A stretch of DNA of 64,000 bases from Clostridia bacterium (GTDB lineage Bacteria; Bacillota_A; Clostridia; Oscillospirales; CAG-272). Under the pieces are notes generated by a model. That model saw only the letters and a program-made list of their open reading frames with translations. It was not told the origin of the DNA and did no database searches. The first letter of the stretch is position 1; every line of letters begins with the position of its first letter. The stretch lies in the NCBI GenBank assembly GCA_017501345.1, contig JAFVXC010000030.1, positions 44,556 through 108,555 on the forward strand, written 5' to 3'. This document shows, in pieces, positions 42,802 to 49,660 of the stretch. The translations under genes and the position numbers were made by a program.

Positions 42802-44358
42802 TCAGACCGTACGCTTTTTCAGGATGAACGCAGCAGATACCGCGATGATCGCCGTGAGAAGAGCCTCGGCTGTCGAAGTCACGGCACTGCAGCCGTTTGC
42901 CTTTCCGTCGGTTGATTTCGTTTCCGATGCGGAGCCCGAATTCATCGGAGGAGGGGCTGTCGGCGCTTCGAAGCTTTCGTGCCCGCAAACCGTGCAACGG
43001 TAGAAGGGAAGCCCCTCTGCGTTCGTTTCGGGATTTTCGGTCCCGACGTAACGATGTCCAAGTGCCGGGAGCCTTACGCTGTTTTTGCCCGTGATCTCTG
43101 TCTCGGCATCGGGATCTTCAAACCATTTCCCACAGGAGCAGACGAAATACGCATCGTTTCCCATCTCTGTGCAGGTGGGATCCTTTGCCGTAATGGGCGT
43201 CAAGGTCGTATGCTCGCAGACCGAGACCTCGAGCATCAGCTTTACCTCTCTGCCGAGCACCGCACAGCCCATCGTAAACCCACTTGTGATACCGATCCGC
43301 GTTGCGATCTCTGCGGAGTTCTCCTCAAACCACGCGGTGAGATCTGACGGATCTCCCTTTACGTAGACGTCTGCCCGCATACCGTTATTCTTGAGAAGAA
43401 GCGCGATCGATTCGATTGAATACGTCCCGCTCTCAAGCAGAGCCCCCCTTGTTCCAAAGTAGAAGTGATCCTCCGAGGTGCAGGACGGCACGGAATATGC
43501 GCAGGGAAGGATCTCGTGGTCCTCCCTGATGCGTGCATCCGTCACGTTGAAATATGCGTGATAGAGCTCCGAGCCCTGATCATTCCACGTGAGGTCGACG
43601 TGATAGTATTGTCCGTCGATCTGAACGTAGTTCCAAGCGTGATTTTCGGTCGTTCCCGTTGAGGGATTCAGACTCGAGCCGAGTGCGATAAAGGAAGGGA
43701 TCCCGACGCGGTGCAGAAGATATTGCAGAGCCTCAGCATATCCCTCGCATACCGCCCGTCCTTCAACGATCGCCCCATACGCATTGTGTGCGTTTGCGCT
43801 CTCTACGTATACGACACGCTCGGCAAGTGCGTCGTGCAGATACAGCTCCTTGTCGAAATCGCTCATTGAATCCGAAATGCCCGAGAGGATCTCGTCGGCA
43901 GAGCCTTCAAAGGCAGTCTTGGCCGTTTCCAATGCGCCTCCCGTCATAAGATAAGAGGGGAGAAGGTTGTGGACCGTCTTGCTATCGTATTCGTAGCTAT
44001 AAGTGCTTCCGAACCAGAAGTGGTGTGTGTAATCTCTGCGGTAGGCATCTATGACGGTCTGAAGCTCCTCGGGCGTGATGGAGTCTCTTCCGTTATAGAT
44101 CGCGATCTTTTCAGACGATGCCTCCACCCCGAGAGCAAGCTGATCGTATGCATAAAGGAGAGCCGTCGAGTTCGGCAGAGAGGCAAGTGCCTGACGTCCA
44201 TAATAAATACTGTTCCCGCGTTCCTCGTATCCGATCGCTGTGACCGCTCCCGTCAAAAGCTTCGCAGCCGTCGCCGAAAGAGGAGACATCAGCAGTGCAC
44301 ATAGGACCGGCAGCATACAGAAAACGAGTCGAATGCGCATCCCGATCGCCTTTTTCAT
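42802..44358 (-). CDS. Secreted transglutaminase-like protein with a Gly-Cys-Ser C-terminal tail
   Basis: 518 residues from ATG 44358 (GGAGG 8 bases upstream). A signal peptide spans 1-31. The transglutaminase core has Cys204 (GRAVCEGYAEALQYLL), His240 (NHAWNYVQIDGQYYHVDLTWND) and Asp255. A Cys-pair module (CSCGKWFEDPDA...YRCTVCGHE) resembles the Cys-rich repeats of the protein at 60035. The end has Gly-Cys490-Ser, a hydrophobic segment and KKR, probably a membrane or wall anchor. Family roles are protease or cross-linker; its target is unknown. Confidence 0.85.
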   Translation of the reverse strand: MKKAIGMRIRLVFCMLPVLCALLMSPLSATAAKLLTGAVTAIGYEERGNSIYYGRQALASLPNSTALLYAYDQLALGVEASSEKIAIYNGRDSITPEELQTVIDAYRRDYTHHFWFGSTYSYEYDSKTVHNLLPSYLMTGGALETAKTAFEGSADEILSGISDSMSDFDKELYLHDALAERVVYVESANAHNAYGAIVEGRAVCEGYAEALQYLLHRVGIPSFIALGSSLNPSTGTTENHAWNYVQIDGQYYHVDLTWNDQGSELYHAYFNVTDARIREDHEILPCAYSVPSCTSEDHFYFGTRGALLESGTYSIESIALLLKNNGMRADVYVKGDPSDLTAWFEENSAEIATRIGITSGFTMGCAVLGREVKLMLEVSVCEHTTLTPITAKDPTCTEMGNDAYFVCSCGKWFEDPDAETEITGKNSVRLPALGHRYVGTENPETNAEGLPFYRCTVCGHESFEAPTAPPPMNSGSASETKSTDGKANGCSAVTSTAEALLTAIIAVSAAFILKKRTV

Positions 44359-44444
44359 AAGATTTACCTCCATTTGGACATCTTCGTAAAGTGGATTGTT
44401 GTCGATCAACAAAAATCACATACCGCTTTTAATGATATATAATA

Positions 44445-44473
44445 TTTACAAAATTACGCATATCCATTATACT
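44445..44473 (+). promoter_or_regulatory. Promoter facing the glycosidase remnant
   Basis: TTTACA (44445-44450), 17 bases, TATACT (44468-44473), upstream of the broken frame at 44519. Confidence 0.65.
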
Positions 44474-44474
44474 G

Positions 44475-44503
44475 ATTATACTACCGTTATGACTGTTTGT
44501 CAA
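44475..44503 (-). promoter_or_regulatory. Promoter of the transglutaminase-like gene
   Basis: Minus strand TTGACA (44498-44503), 17 bases, TATAAT (44475-44480). It gives a leader of about 110 bases. Confidence 0.85.
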
Positions 44504-44518
44504 CAGAGAGGATAAAAA

Positions 44519-44632
44519 ATGAAAATCCACGAATTGTCCTTCTACAAGGATCCCAAGATCTTTCAACTGAATGAATTGGCATATCGCAGCTGTTTTATCC
44601 CTTTTAATGCAGTGATTCATTCACGCGATCCA
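44519..44632 (+). pseudogene. 5' remnant of a GH2 (beta-galactosidase-like) gene
   Basis: ATG with AGAGGAT upstream and a promoter at 44445. The first 38 or so codons (MKIHELSFYKDPKIFQLNEL, then IPFNAVIHSRDP) resemble the N-terminus of family 2 glycosidases, which begin with a YYxDPxxFxxNRLP-type segment. The homology stops near 44632, where an A/T hairpin and a tRNA 3' fragment follow. The rest of the gene appears deleted. The family assignment rests on a short stretch. Confidence 0.5.
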
Positions 44633-44635
44633 CAG

Positions 44636-44680
44636 AATAAAAGAAAAACGGCACGTGATGCGTACCGTTTTCTTTTATTG
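44636..44680 (-). terminator. Hairpin next to the tRNA fragment
   Basis: An A-rich left arm ending AAAACGG (to 44652) pairs with CCGTTTTCTTTTATT (44666-44680), with small bulges. On the minus strand it directly follows the tRNA-like fragment and looks like its terminator. Confidence 0.6.
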
Positions 44681-44700
44681 CGGGGAGGGGATTTGAACCG
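44674..44700 (-). repeat. tRNA 3'-end fragment, direct repeat copy 1
   Basis: 27 bases matching 44899-44925 with one mismatch. On the minus strand it is the T-loop and 3' acceptor half (GGTTCAAATCC...CCCCGCA) of initiator tRNA, without any 5' half. Tandem tRNA ends of this kind are typical of integrase attachment sites. Confidence 0.65.
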
Positions 44701-44867
44701 ACGGTCGAAAATATAGTCGTTTCCGCGCGGGCGCAAGCACCCACTTGAAACTCCTTATTTTCTCCCTTCTCGCGCTCCCTTCATCCGCCACAGGCGGCGG
44801 TCGCGCTCGAAGCTTGATCTCCGGTCACCCGGAGCCGCACATGGTTCAAGTCTTCTCGGAGATAAAA
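44701..44867. other. Hairpin-rich spacer between tRNA repeats
   Basis: No credible gene. It holds CCGCC/GGCGG (44785-44789, 44793-44797), CTCCGG/CCGGAG (44819-44824, 44829-44834), and a longer pairing of ATCTCCG (44817-44823) with CGGAGAT (near 44857-44863) enclosing GGTTCAAGTC. The latter looks like a degenerate, shortened tRNA on the plus strand. Confidence 0.4.
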
Positions 44868-44897
44868 AGCAAAGCAGTCCGAGTGGACTGCTTTGCT
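44868..44897 (-). terminator. Terminator of the tRNA unit
   Basis: AGCAAAGCAGTCC (44868-44880) pairs perfectly with GGACTGCTTTGCT (44885-44897). A T-run follows in the minus direction. Confidence 0.88.
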
Positions 44898-44898
44898 T

Positions 44899-44925
44899 TT
44901 TTATTGCGGGGATGGGATTTGAACC
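44899..44925 (-). repeat. tRNA 3'-end direct repeat copy 2, within tRNA-fMet
   Basis: The intact-tRNA copy of the 27-base repeat, 225 bases from copy 1. Confidence 0.65.
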
Positions 44926-44977
44926 ACATGATCTCCGGGTTATGAGCCCGACGAGTTAACCGCTTCTCTACCCCGCG
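44904..44977 (-). tRNA. Initiator tRNA-fMet (CAT)
   Basis: Anticodon CAT in CTCATAA. The first base pair is the C1-A72 mismatch (CGCGGGG with CCCCGCA), and three G-C pairs (GGG/CCC) close the anticodon stem, the two hallmarks of the initiator. CCA is not encoded. The T-stem is odd: the 5' side reads ATGTGG against CCCAT, so one base must bulge. Confidence 0.85.
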
Positions 44978-44989
44978 ATATTCGTTATG

Positions 44990-45075
44990 TGCCGGAAACG
45001 GGAATCGAACCCGTACGATACTTACGTATCACGGGATTTTAAGTCCCGGGCGTCTACCAATTCCGCCATTCCGGC
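44990..45075 (-). tRNA. tRNA-Leu (TAA)
   Basis: 86 bases with a long variable arm (class II). Acceptor GCCGGAA/TTCCGGC, anticodon stem CGGGA-CTTAAAA-TCCCG with anticodon TAA, T-arm ACGGG-TTCGATT-CCCGT. CCA not encoded. Transcribed first, 12 bases before tRNA-fMet. Confidence 0.93.
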
Positions 45076-45110
45076 AGATGGGCATCTGCCCCTTATCCGA
45101 TTGCCATAAT

Positions 45111-45139
45111 ATTATATCACGATGATTCTGCTTTGTCAA
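45111..45139 (-). promoter_or_regulatory. Promoter of the tRNA-Leu/tRNA-fMet unit
   Basis: Minus strand TTGACA (45134-45139), 17 bases, TATAAT (45111-45116). A GCAGATG/CATCTGC hairpin (45074-45089) lies at the 5' edge of tRNA-Leu. Confidence 0.9.
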
Positions 45140-45317
45140 TACCTTTCCCGAAAAAAGTTTTTGGAAAGTTTCGCGTTATTTTGACTGCATTCGTCTTTGC
45201 GCGTTGCGGTGACGAGATTTCTTGAAGAATGCGCTCTAGGTCGGTCGGAGTCAAGCGCGCGTTTTCTGCGGTGCCGGATCAGATCGTAAAATTTCCGAAC
45301 AAAAGTGCATAAATGCC
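45140..45317. other. Intergenic stretch without recognisable features
   Basis: No ORF with a ribosome site, RNA gene or strong hairpin was found between the tRNA promoter and the promoter of the next gene. Confidence 0.5.
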
Positions 45318-45346
45318 TTGCTTTTTGTGAAAATGCTTGTTATAAT
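45318..45346 (+). promoter_or_regulatory. Promoter of the hydrolase gene
   Basis: TTGCTT (45318-45323), 17 bases, TATAAT (45341-45346). A TCGGAAA/TTTCCGA hairpin (45359-45374) sits directly before the GGAG ribosome site. Confidence 0.8.
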
Positions 45347-45390
45347 CTATAAGAGGAATCGGAAATTTTTCCGAAGGAGAGGGATATCAG

Positions 45391-46347
45391 ATGGAATGGA
45401 TCATTTTTTCAACAGGACTTATCCTGCTTTTCATACTCGGTGTTTCCTATTACGCATACCGTCGGGCGTTTTATCACGCAAAGCCGAAGCCGGGTAGGAA
45501 AGAGAAGGCGGATACGACCTATGCCGACGAGAGCGGTGCCTTTCGTGAGCTTTCTGAAAGGCTACGAGGCTGGAGCGAGGATTTCTCGCGCGTGCCGTTT
45601 GAAAAGGTTTACATTCGCTCGGAGGATGGAGGGCAACTATTCGGTCGGTACTATCACGTCCGTGACGGTGCGCCCCTTCAGATCGAATTTCACGGCTACA
45701 AGGGCGGAGCGATCCGTGATTTCTGCGGAGGGGATCCCTTTGCGCGGAGGCTCGGATTCAACACGCTGCTCGTTGACCAGCGATCCCACGGCGAAAGCGA
45801 TGGGCGCACAATTACCTTCGGGGTGCTCGAACGACTCGATTGTCTTGCGTGGGTGAATTACGCAGTCGGGCGCTTCGGCTCTGACGTTAAGATCATTCTG
45901 ACGGGCATTTCAATGGGAGCGGCGACCGTTTTGATGGCGGCGGATCTTGCACTTCCCGAGAACGTGGTCGGGATCATTGCAGATAGCCCGTACTCCTCTC
46001 CGAAGGAGATCCTGCAGAAGGTTTGCGGCGATATGAAGCTCCCGCCGAGGATGATCTATCCATTTCTTTGGCTTGGTGCTCTTTTGTTCGGGCATTTTCG
46101 CATACGGGGCGGAGCGATTGAATCGGTTACGCGGGCGAGGGTTCCGATCCTTATTCTGCACGGGGAGGGAGACGGCTTTGTGCCGTGTGATATGAGCCGC
46201 AGGATCTGCGATGCGTGTGTAACCGACGTGACTCTTGTCACTATTGCGGGTGCGGATCATTGTCTTGGGTACGTGGTCGATCCGAAAAAATATGAGGAAG
46301 CGATAGAGGACTTCGTTGAAAAGTGCCTTGGCACGAGAACCGTATAA
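45391..46347 (+). CDS. Membrane-anchored alpha/beta hydrolase
   Basis: 318 residues. One N-terminal membrane segment (about 2-21) is followed by a basic linker and an alpha/beta hydrolase domain. The nucleophile elbow is TGISMGAA (Ser174), the acid Asp261 in GEGDGFVP and the base His290 in GADHCLGY. VDQRSHGES is the typical loop after strand 4. Probably a serine esterase or acyl hydrolase facing outward or lining the membrane. Followed by an AraC gene 41 bases on. Confidence 0.85.
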   Translation: MEWIIFSTGLILLFILGVSYYAYRRAFYHAKPKPGRKEKADTTYADESGAFRELSERLRGWSEDFSRVPFEKVYIRSEDGGQLFGRYYHVRDGAPLQIEFHGYKGGAIRDFCGGDPFARRLGFNTLLVDQRSHGESDGRTITFGVLERLDCLAWVNYAVGRFGSDVKIILTGISMGAATVLMAADLALPENVVGIIADSPYSSPKEILQKVCGDMKLPPRMIYPFLWLGALLFGHFRIRGGAIESVTRARVPILILHGEGDGFVPCDMSRRICDACVTDVTLVTIAGADHCLGYVVDPKKYEEAIEDFVEKCLGTRTV

Positions 46348-46388
46348 ATGGCGGATACAATTGATCTTTCCGAGAGAGGAGGGAGGAT

Positions 46389-47270
46389 ATGTCAGATTAC
46401 GAGGAGCGTTTTTTCGGTTGGGAGGAAATCTACGCCCTGCTAGACAGGGAGAAGATCTTACTCAAATATCATAAAAATATGCGGTACGTGCCGCGACACG
46501 GACATAATTGTCTTGAGCTGACCTACATTGAGTCGGGTACGGTCGAGCACACGTTGAACGGTCAAGTAACCGTTCTGCAGCCGGGAGATTACCTCATTGT
46601 TGATCACGGAAGCATTCACTCATATCGTACGCTCGACAAGGAAGGGTACGAAAATATCGATTGTCTCTTCCGACCTGAGCTGCTTGATCCCGCGCTGAAG
46701 GGGTTCCATTCGCTCCGCTCGGTGCTTGAGCATTATCTCTTGCACTTCAATATACAGGCCTTCGTACAGGATCCCGCCGCGATGGTATTCCACGATGAAG
46801 ACGGTCGTGTGCGCGAGCTTCTCACGCGTATGGGTGAGGAGGCAGACCGAAAGGAGGCCGGATATACCGAGATGCTGCGCTGTCACCTGATCGAGCTGCT
46901 TGTCTTAACGATGCGGAAGCTTGACGATGCCGAGGCGCTCGCTACAGGGCAGGATATCAGCGCCTTTCTCACAGCGTACGTTGCCGAGCATTATATGGAG
47001 GAATTGACGCTGTGCGAGCTTGCTGCGCGGCTGAAGTACAGTCTGCCGTACGTCAGCAAGCGCTTCAAGGAGGATACGGGCGTGAATTTCGTTCGCTATC
47101 TTCAGAATTATCGCGTCGCGCAGGCGTGCAGGCTTTTGGTCTCGACCGAAAAAACGCTGTCTGAGATCGCTGAAATGGTCGGCTATCACGACGTCAAATT
47201 TTTCTCGGGGCTCCTGAAAAGAGAAACCGGGCTTTCTCCGTCGGAATACAGGCGGAGAAGGGGAAAATAA
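46389..47270 (+). CDS. AraC-family regulator with cupin sensor
   Basis: 293 residues. A cupin-type ligand domain at about 35-110 (RHGHNCLELTYIESG; LQPGDYLIVDHGSIHSY), and two HTH motifs at about 205-290 (LCELAARLKYSLPYVSKRFKEDTG; LSEIAEMVGYHDVKFFSGLLKRETGLSPSEYRRR). RBS GGAGGGAGG. Probably co-transcribed with the hydrolase; no sugar genes adjoin it, so its effector is unknown. Confidence 0.88.
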   Translation: MSDYEERFFGWEEIYALLDREKILLKYHKNMRYVPRHGHNCLELTYIESGTVEHTLNGQVTVLQPGDYLIVDHGSIHSYRTLDKEGYENIDCLFRPELLDPALKGFHSLRSVLEHYLLHFNIQAFVQDPAAMVFHDEDGRVRELLTRMGEEADRKEAGYTEMLRCHLIELLVLTMRKLDDAEALATGQDISAFLTAYVAEHYMEELTLCELAARLKYSLPYVSKRFKEDTGVNFVRYLQNYRVAQACRLLVSTEKTLSEIAEMVGYHDVKFFSGLLKRETGLSPSEYRRRRGK

Positions 47271-47275
47271 AAACG

Positions 47276-47322
47276 AGGGGTGAGCACCAAATGTGATTAC
47301 ACATTTGACTCACCCCTTTTTG
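47276..47322. terminator. Composite hairpin terminator, AraC / citrate synthase
   Basis: Outer AGGGGTGAG (47276-47284) with CTCACCCCT (47309-47317), inner AAATGTG (47289-47295) with CACATTT (47300-47306), followed by TTTTT. Related to 12002-12049. Confidence 0.85.
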
Positions 47323-47330
47323 AAGGCAGA

Positions 47331-48740
47331 TTATTTTTCGAAGGAGAATTCGTATCCGTTCGGCGAGCGCTCTGCCATCGGAACGTACGGCTTTGCACGG
47401 TCGATACATTTGTATGCGGGGCGGATGATCTTCTTTGCGGTGGTATATTCCTCGATGCGGTGTGCACACCAGCCTGCGACACGAGCGATCGCGAAGAGGG
47501 GCGTGTACATAACCACGGGAATGCCGAGCATACGGTAAACAAGTCCCGAATAAAGGTCGACGTTTGCACACATCGGGCGATTACTGCGCTTGTATTCGGC
47601 GAATACTGAAGGCGTGAGACGCTCGATCGATTCGAGCAGCTCGAAATCATTTCCGTAGCCATTGTCGTAGGCGAGCTTACGAGCAGCATTTTTGAGAAGC
47701 ACGGCACGGGGGTCGGATTGGGTATAGACCGCGTGTCCCATACCGTAAACAAGACCGCTGTGGTCGTACGCATCACCGCGCAGACACTTCCAGAGGTAAT
47801 CGCGGATCGCGCCCTCGGAGGGATTATCACCGATATTTTCCTTCATATCGTCGAACATTTCCTGTACCTTGATATTCGCGCCGCCGTGACGGGGACCCTT
47901 GAGCGAGCCAATCGCCGCGCTGATCGCCGAATAGGTGTCGGTGCCCGAGGAGGACAGAACACGGCAGGAGAATGCTGAGTTGTTACCGCCGCCGTGCTCG
48001 GCGTGAATGACGAGGCACATATCAAGCAGACGCGCCTCCTCCTCGGTATATTTCTTGTTGGGACGCAGAATGCGCAGGAAATTTTCTGCCGTGCTGAGTT
48101 CGGCGCGCGGATTGTGCAGATTCAGAGACTTATCAAAGAAATAGTTGTTGTAGACTGCATAGGAGTGCGCCGCGATCACGGGCAGACGCGAGATGATCTC
48201 GATGCTCTGACGGAGCATATTGTCGAGGGTGGTCTCGTCGGGATTTTCGTCGTACGCATACAGTGCGAGCACGCCCATAGACAGCTTGTTCATAATCGAT
48301 CTTGAGGGAGCCTTCATCAGGATATCCTCGGTAAAGCGTGCGGGCAGGCGACGGTAATAGTCGAGCATCGCGTTGAATTCCTTGAGCTCCGTCTCGGTCG
48401 GAAGCGAGCCGAAGAACAGGAGATATGCACATTCCTCAAAGCCGAAGCGGCCTTCTTTTTCCGCGTTCAGGATCAGATCGTTAACGTTGTAGCCTCGGTA
48501 GGAAAGCACGCCGTCGACGGGCATTTTTTCGCCCTCGTTCATAACGTAGCCGTGTGCGTTTCCGATGCGTGTGACGCCTGCGACGACACCCGTGCCGTCG
48601 ATTTCGCGGAGGCCGCGCTTGACGCGATAGCTCTGAAATGCCTTTTCAGGAATGACGTATGAGCTTTCAGCCTCGCGGACAAAGCCATCCATTTGCGAAT
48701 GGATCTGAGCGTTTTTTTCGTTTTGATCAAAGTTCTGCAT
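47331..48740 (-). CDS. gltA: Citrate synthase
   Basis: 469 residues, condensing acetyl-CoA and oxaloacetate. The catalytic residues are visible: His in HAEHGGGNNSAFSCR, His in GMGHAVYTQSDPR, and Asp in ANVDLYSG. The start MQNFDQNEKN has AAGGGAG upstream. No aconitase or isocitrate dehydrogenase is nearby, so a truncated TCA branch for glutamate synthesis is likely. Confidence 0.93.
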   Translation of the reverse strand: MQNFDQNEKNAQIHSQMDGFVREAESSYVIPEKAFQSYRVKRGLREIDGTGVVAGVTRIGNAHGYVMNEGEKMPVDGVLSYRGYNVNDLILNAEKEGRFGFEECAYLLFFGSLPTETELKEFNAMLDYYRRLPARFTEDILMKAPSRSIMNKLSMGVLALYAYDENPDETTLDNMLRQSIEIISRLPVIAAHSYAVYNNYFFDKSLNLHNPRAELSTAENFLRILRPNKKYTEEEARLLDMCLVIHAEHGGGNNSAFSCRVLSSSGTDTYSAISAAIGSLKGPRHGGANIKVQEMFDDMKENIGDNPSEGAIRDYLWKCLRGDAYDHSGLVYGMGHAVYTQSDPRAVLLKNAARKLAYDNGYGNDFELLESIERLTPSVFAEYKRSNRPMCANVDLYSGLVYRMLGIPVVMYTPLFAIARVAGWCAHRIEEYTTAKKIIRPAYKCIDRAKPYVPMAERSPNGYEFSFEK

Positions 48741-48776
48741 AACAGGTATATCTCCCTTGGGGTATGTGATTTGCAT

Positions 48777-48805
48777 AGTATAGCACATTTTTTCTTAAAA
48801 TGCAA
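48777..48805 (-). promoter_or_regulatory. Promoter of citrate synthase
   Basis: Minus strand TTGCAT (48800-48805), 17 bases, TATACT (48777-48782). Confidence 0.82.
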
Positions 48806-48965
48806 GAGCTTTTTGAAAATATTTCAAAAAAAATATGTTTTTTAAGGAAAACAAACTTGTTTTGCAGTTTGCGGTGCGGATTCGTGCAATAATTTGAGCT
48901 TTTTGTCTTTTGCGGCGTAAAGAACGGAAAGAGAGGAGAAAAATATGTGAATATTGAGATTACGC

Positions 48966-48994
48966 TTGACTTTGAAGACGGAAGATAGTATAAT
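48966..48994 (+). promoter_or_regulatory. Promoter of rubrerythrin
   Basis: TTGACT (48966-48971), 17 bases, TATAAT (48989-48994). The leader carries an ATACGG/CCGTAT hairpin (49008-49013, 49018-49023). No clear PerR box is seen. Confidence 0.87.
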
Positions 48995-49068
48995 AAAGGT
49001 AGTCGGCATACGGATGTCCGTATCGATCAAATTCAAAAAATAAAAATAAAATTAAGGAGAATTTCGCT

Positions 49069-49614
49069 ATGGAAAACAAGAATCCCTACAAGGGCACGAA
49101 GACCGAAAAGAATCTGTGGGAGGCATTTGCCGGTGAATCGCAGGCAAGAAATAAGTACACGTATTTTGCATCGGTCGCAAAGAAGCAGGGATACGAACAG
49201 ATCGCGGCGCTGTTTTTAGAGACTGCGGAAAACGAGAAGGAGCACGCAAAGCTGTGGTTCAAGGCACTCGGTGAGCTCGGCGACACGCCCGAGAATCTCC
49301 TTCACGCCGCTGAGGGCGAGAATATGGAATGGACCGAGATGTATGACCGTATGGCAAGAGAGGCTGAGGAGGAGGGCTTTACCGCTCTCGCGGCACAGTT
49401 CAGAGGCGTTGCGGCGATCGAAAGAATGCACGAGGAGCGCTACCGCGCACTGCTCCGAAACGTCGAAATGCAGGAGGTCTTCAAGAAGAGCGAGGTTCAG
49501 GTATGGGAATGTCGCAACTGCGGGCACGTCGTCGTTGGCACGAACGCTCCCGAGGTCTGCCCCGTATGCAAGCATCCGCAGGCATTCTTTGAAGTGAAAA
49601 AGCAGAATTATTGA
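49069..49614 (+). CDS. rbr: Rubrerythrin
   Basis: 181 residues, a peroxide-scavenging enzyme of anaerobes. A four-helix ferritin-like domain carries diiron ligands ([11 protein letters not shown] near 20, ENEKEHA near 54, [11 protein letters not shown] near 115). It is followed by a C-terminal rubredoxin domain with Cys148, Cys151, Cys164 and Cys167. RBS AAGGAG. A single-gene unit. Confidence 0.95.
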   Translation: MENKNPYKGTKTEKNLWEAFAGESQARNKYTYFASVAKKQGYEQIAALFLETAENEKEHAKLWFKALGELGDTPENLLHAAEGENMEWTEMYDRMAREAEEEGFTALAAQFRGVAAIERMHEERYRALLRNVEMQEVFKKSEVQVWECRNCGHVVVGTNAPEVCPVCKHPQAFFEVKKQNY

Positions 49615-49622
49615 TCATACGA

Positions 49623-49654
49623 AAAGGCTCGACTCCATTTGGAGTCGAGCCTTT
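49623..49654. terminator. Bidirectional terminator, rubrerythrin / DUF1846
   Basis: AAAGGCTCGACTCC (49623-49636) pairs with GGAGTCGAGCCTTT (49641-49654), between convergent genes. Confidence 0.9.
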
Positions 49655-49660
49655 GAATTT

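Noticed and set aside
44745..44945. 66-codon frame overlapping the tRNA-fMet gene
   Set aside because: It runs through a terminator hairpin and the tRNA 3' half, so it cannot be a protein gene.
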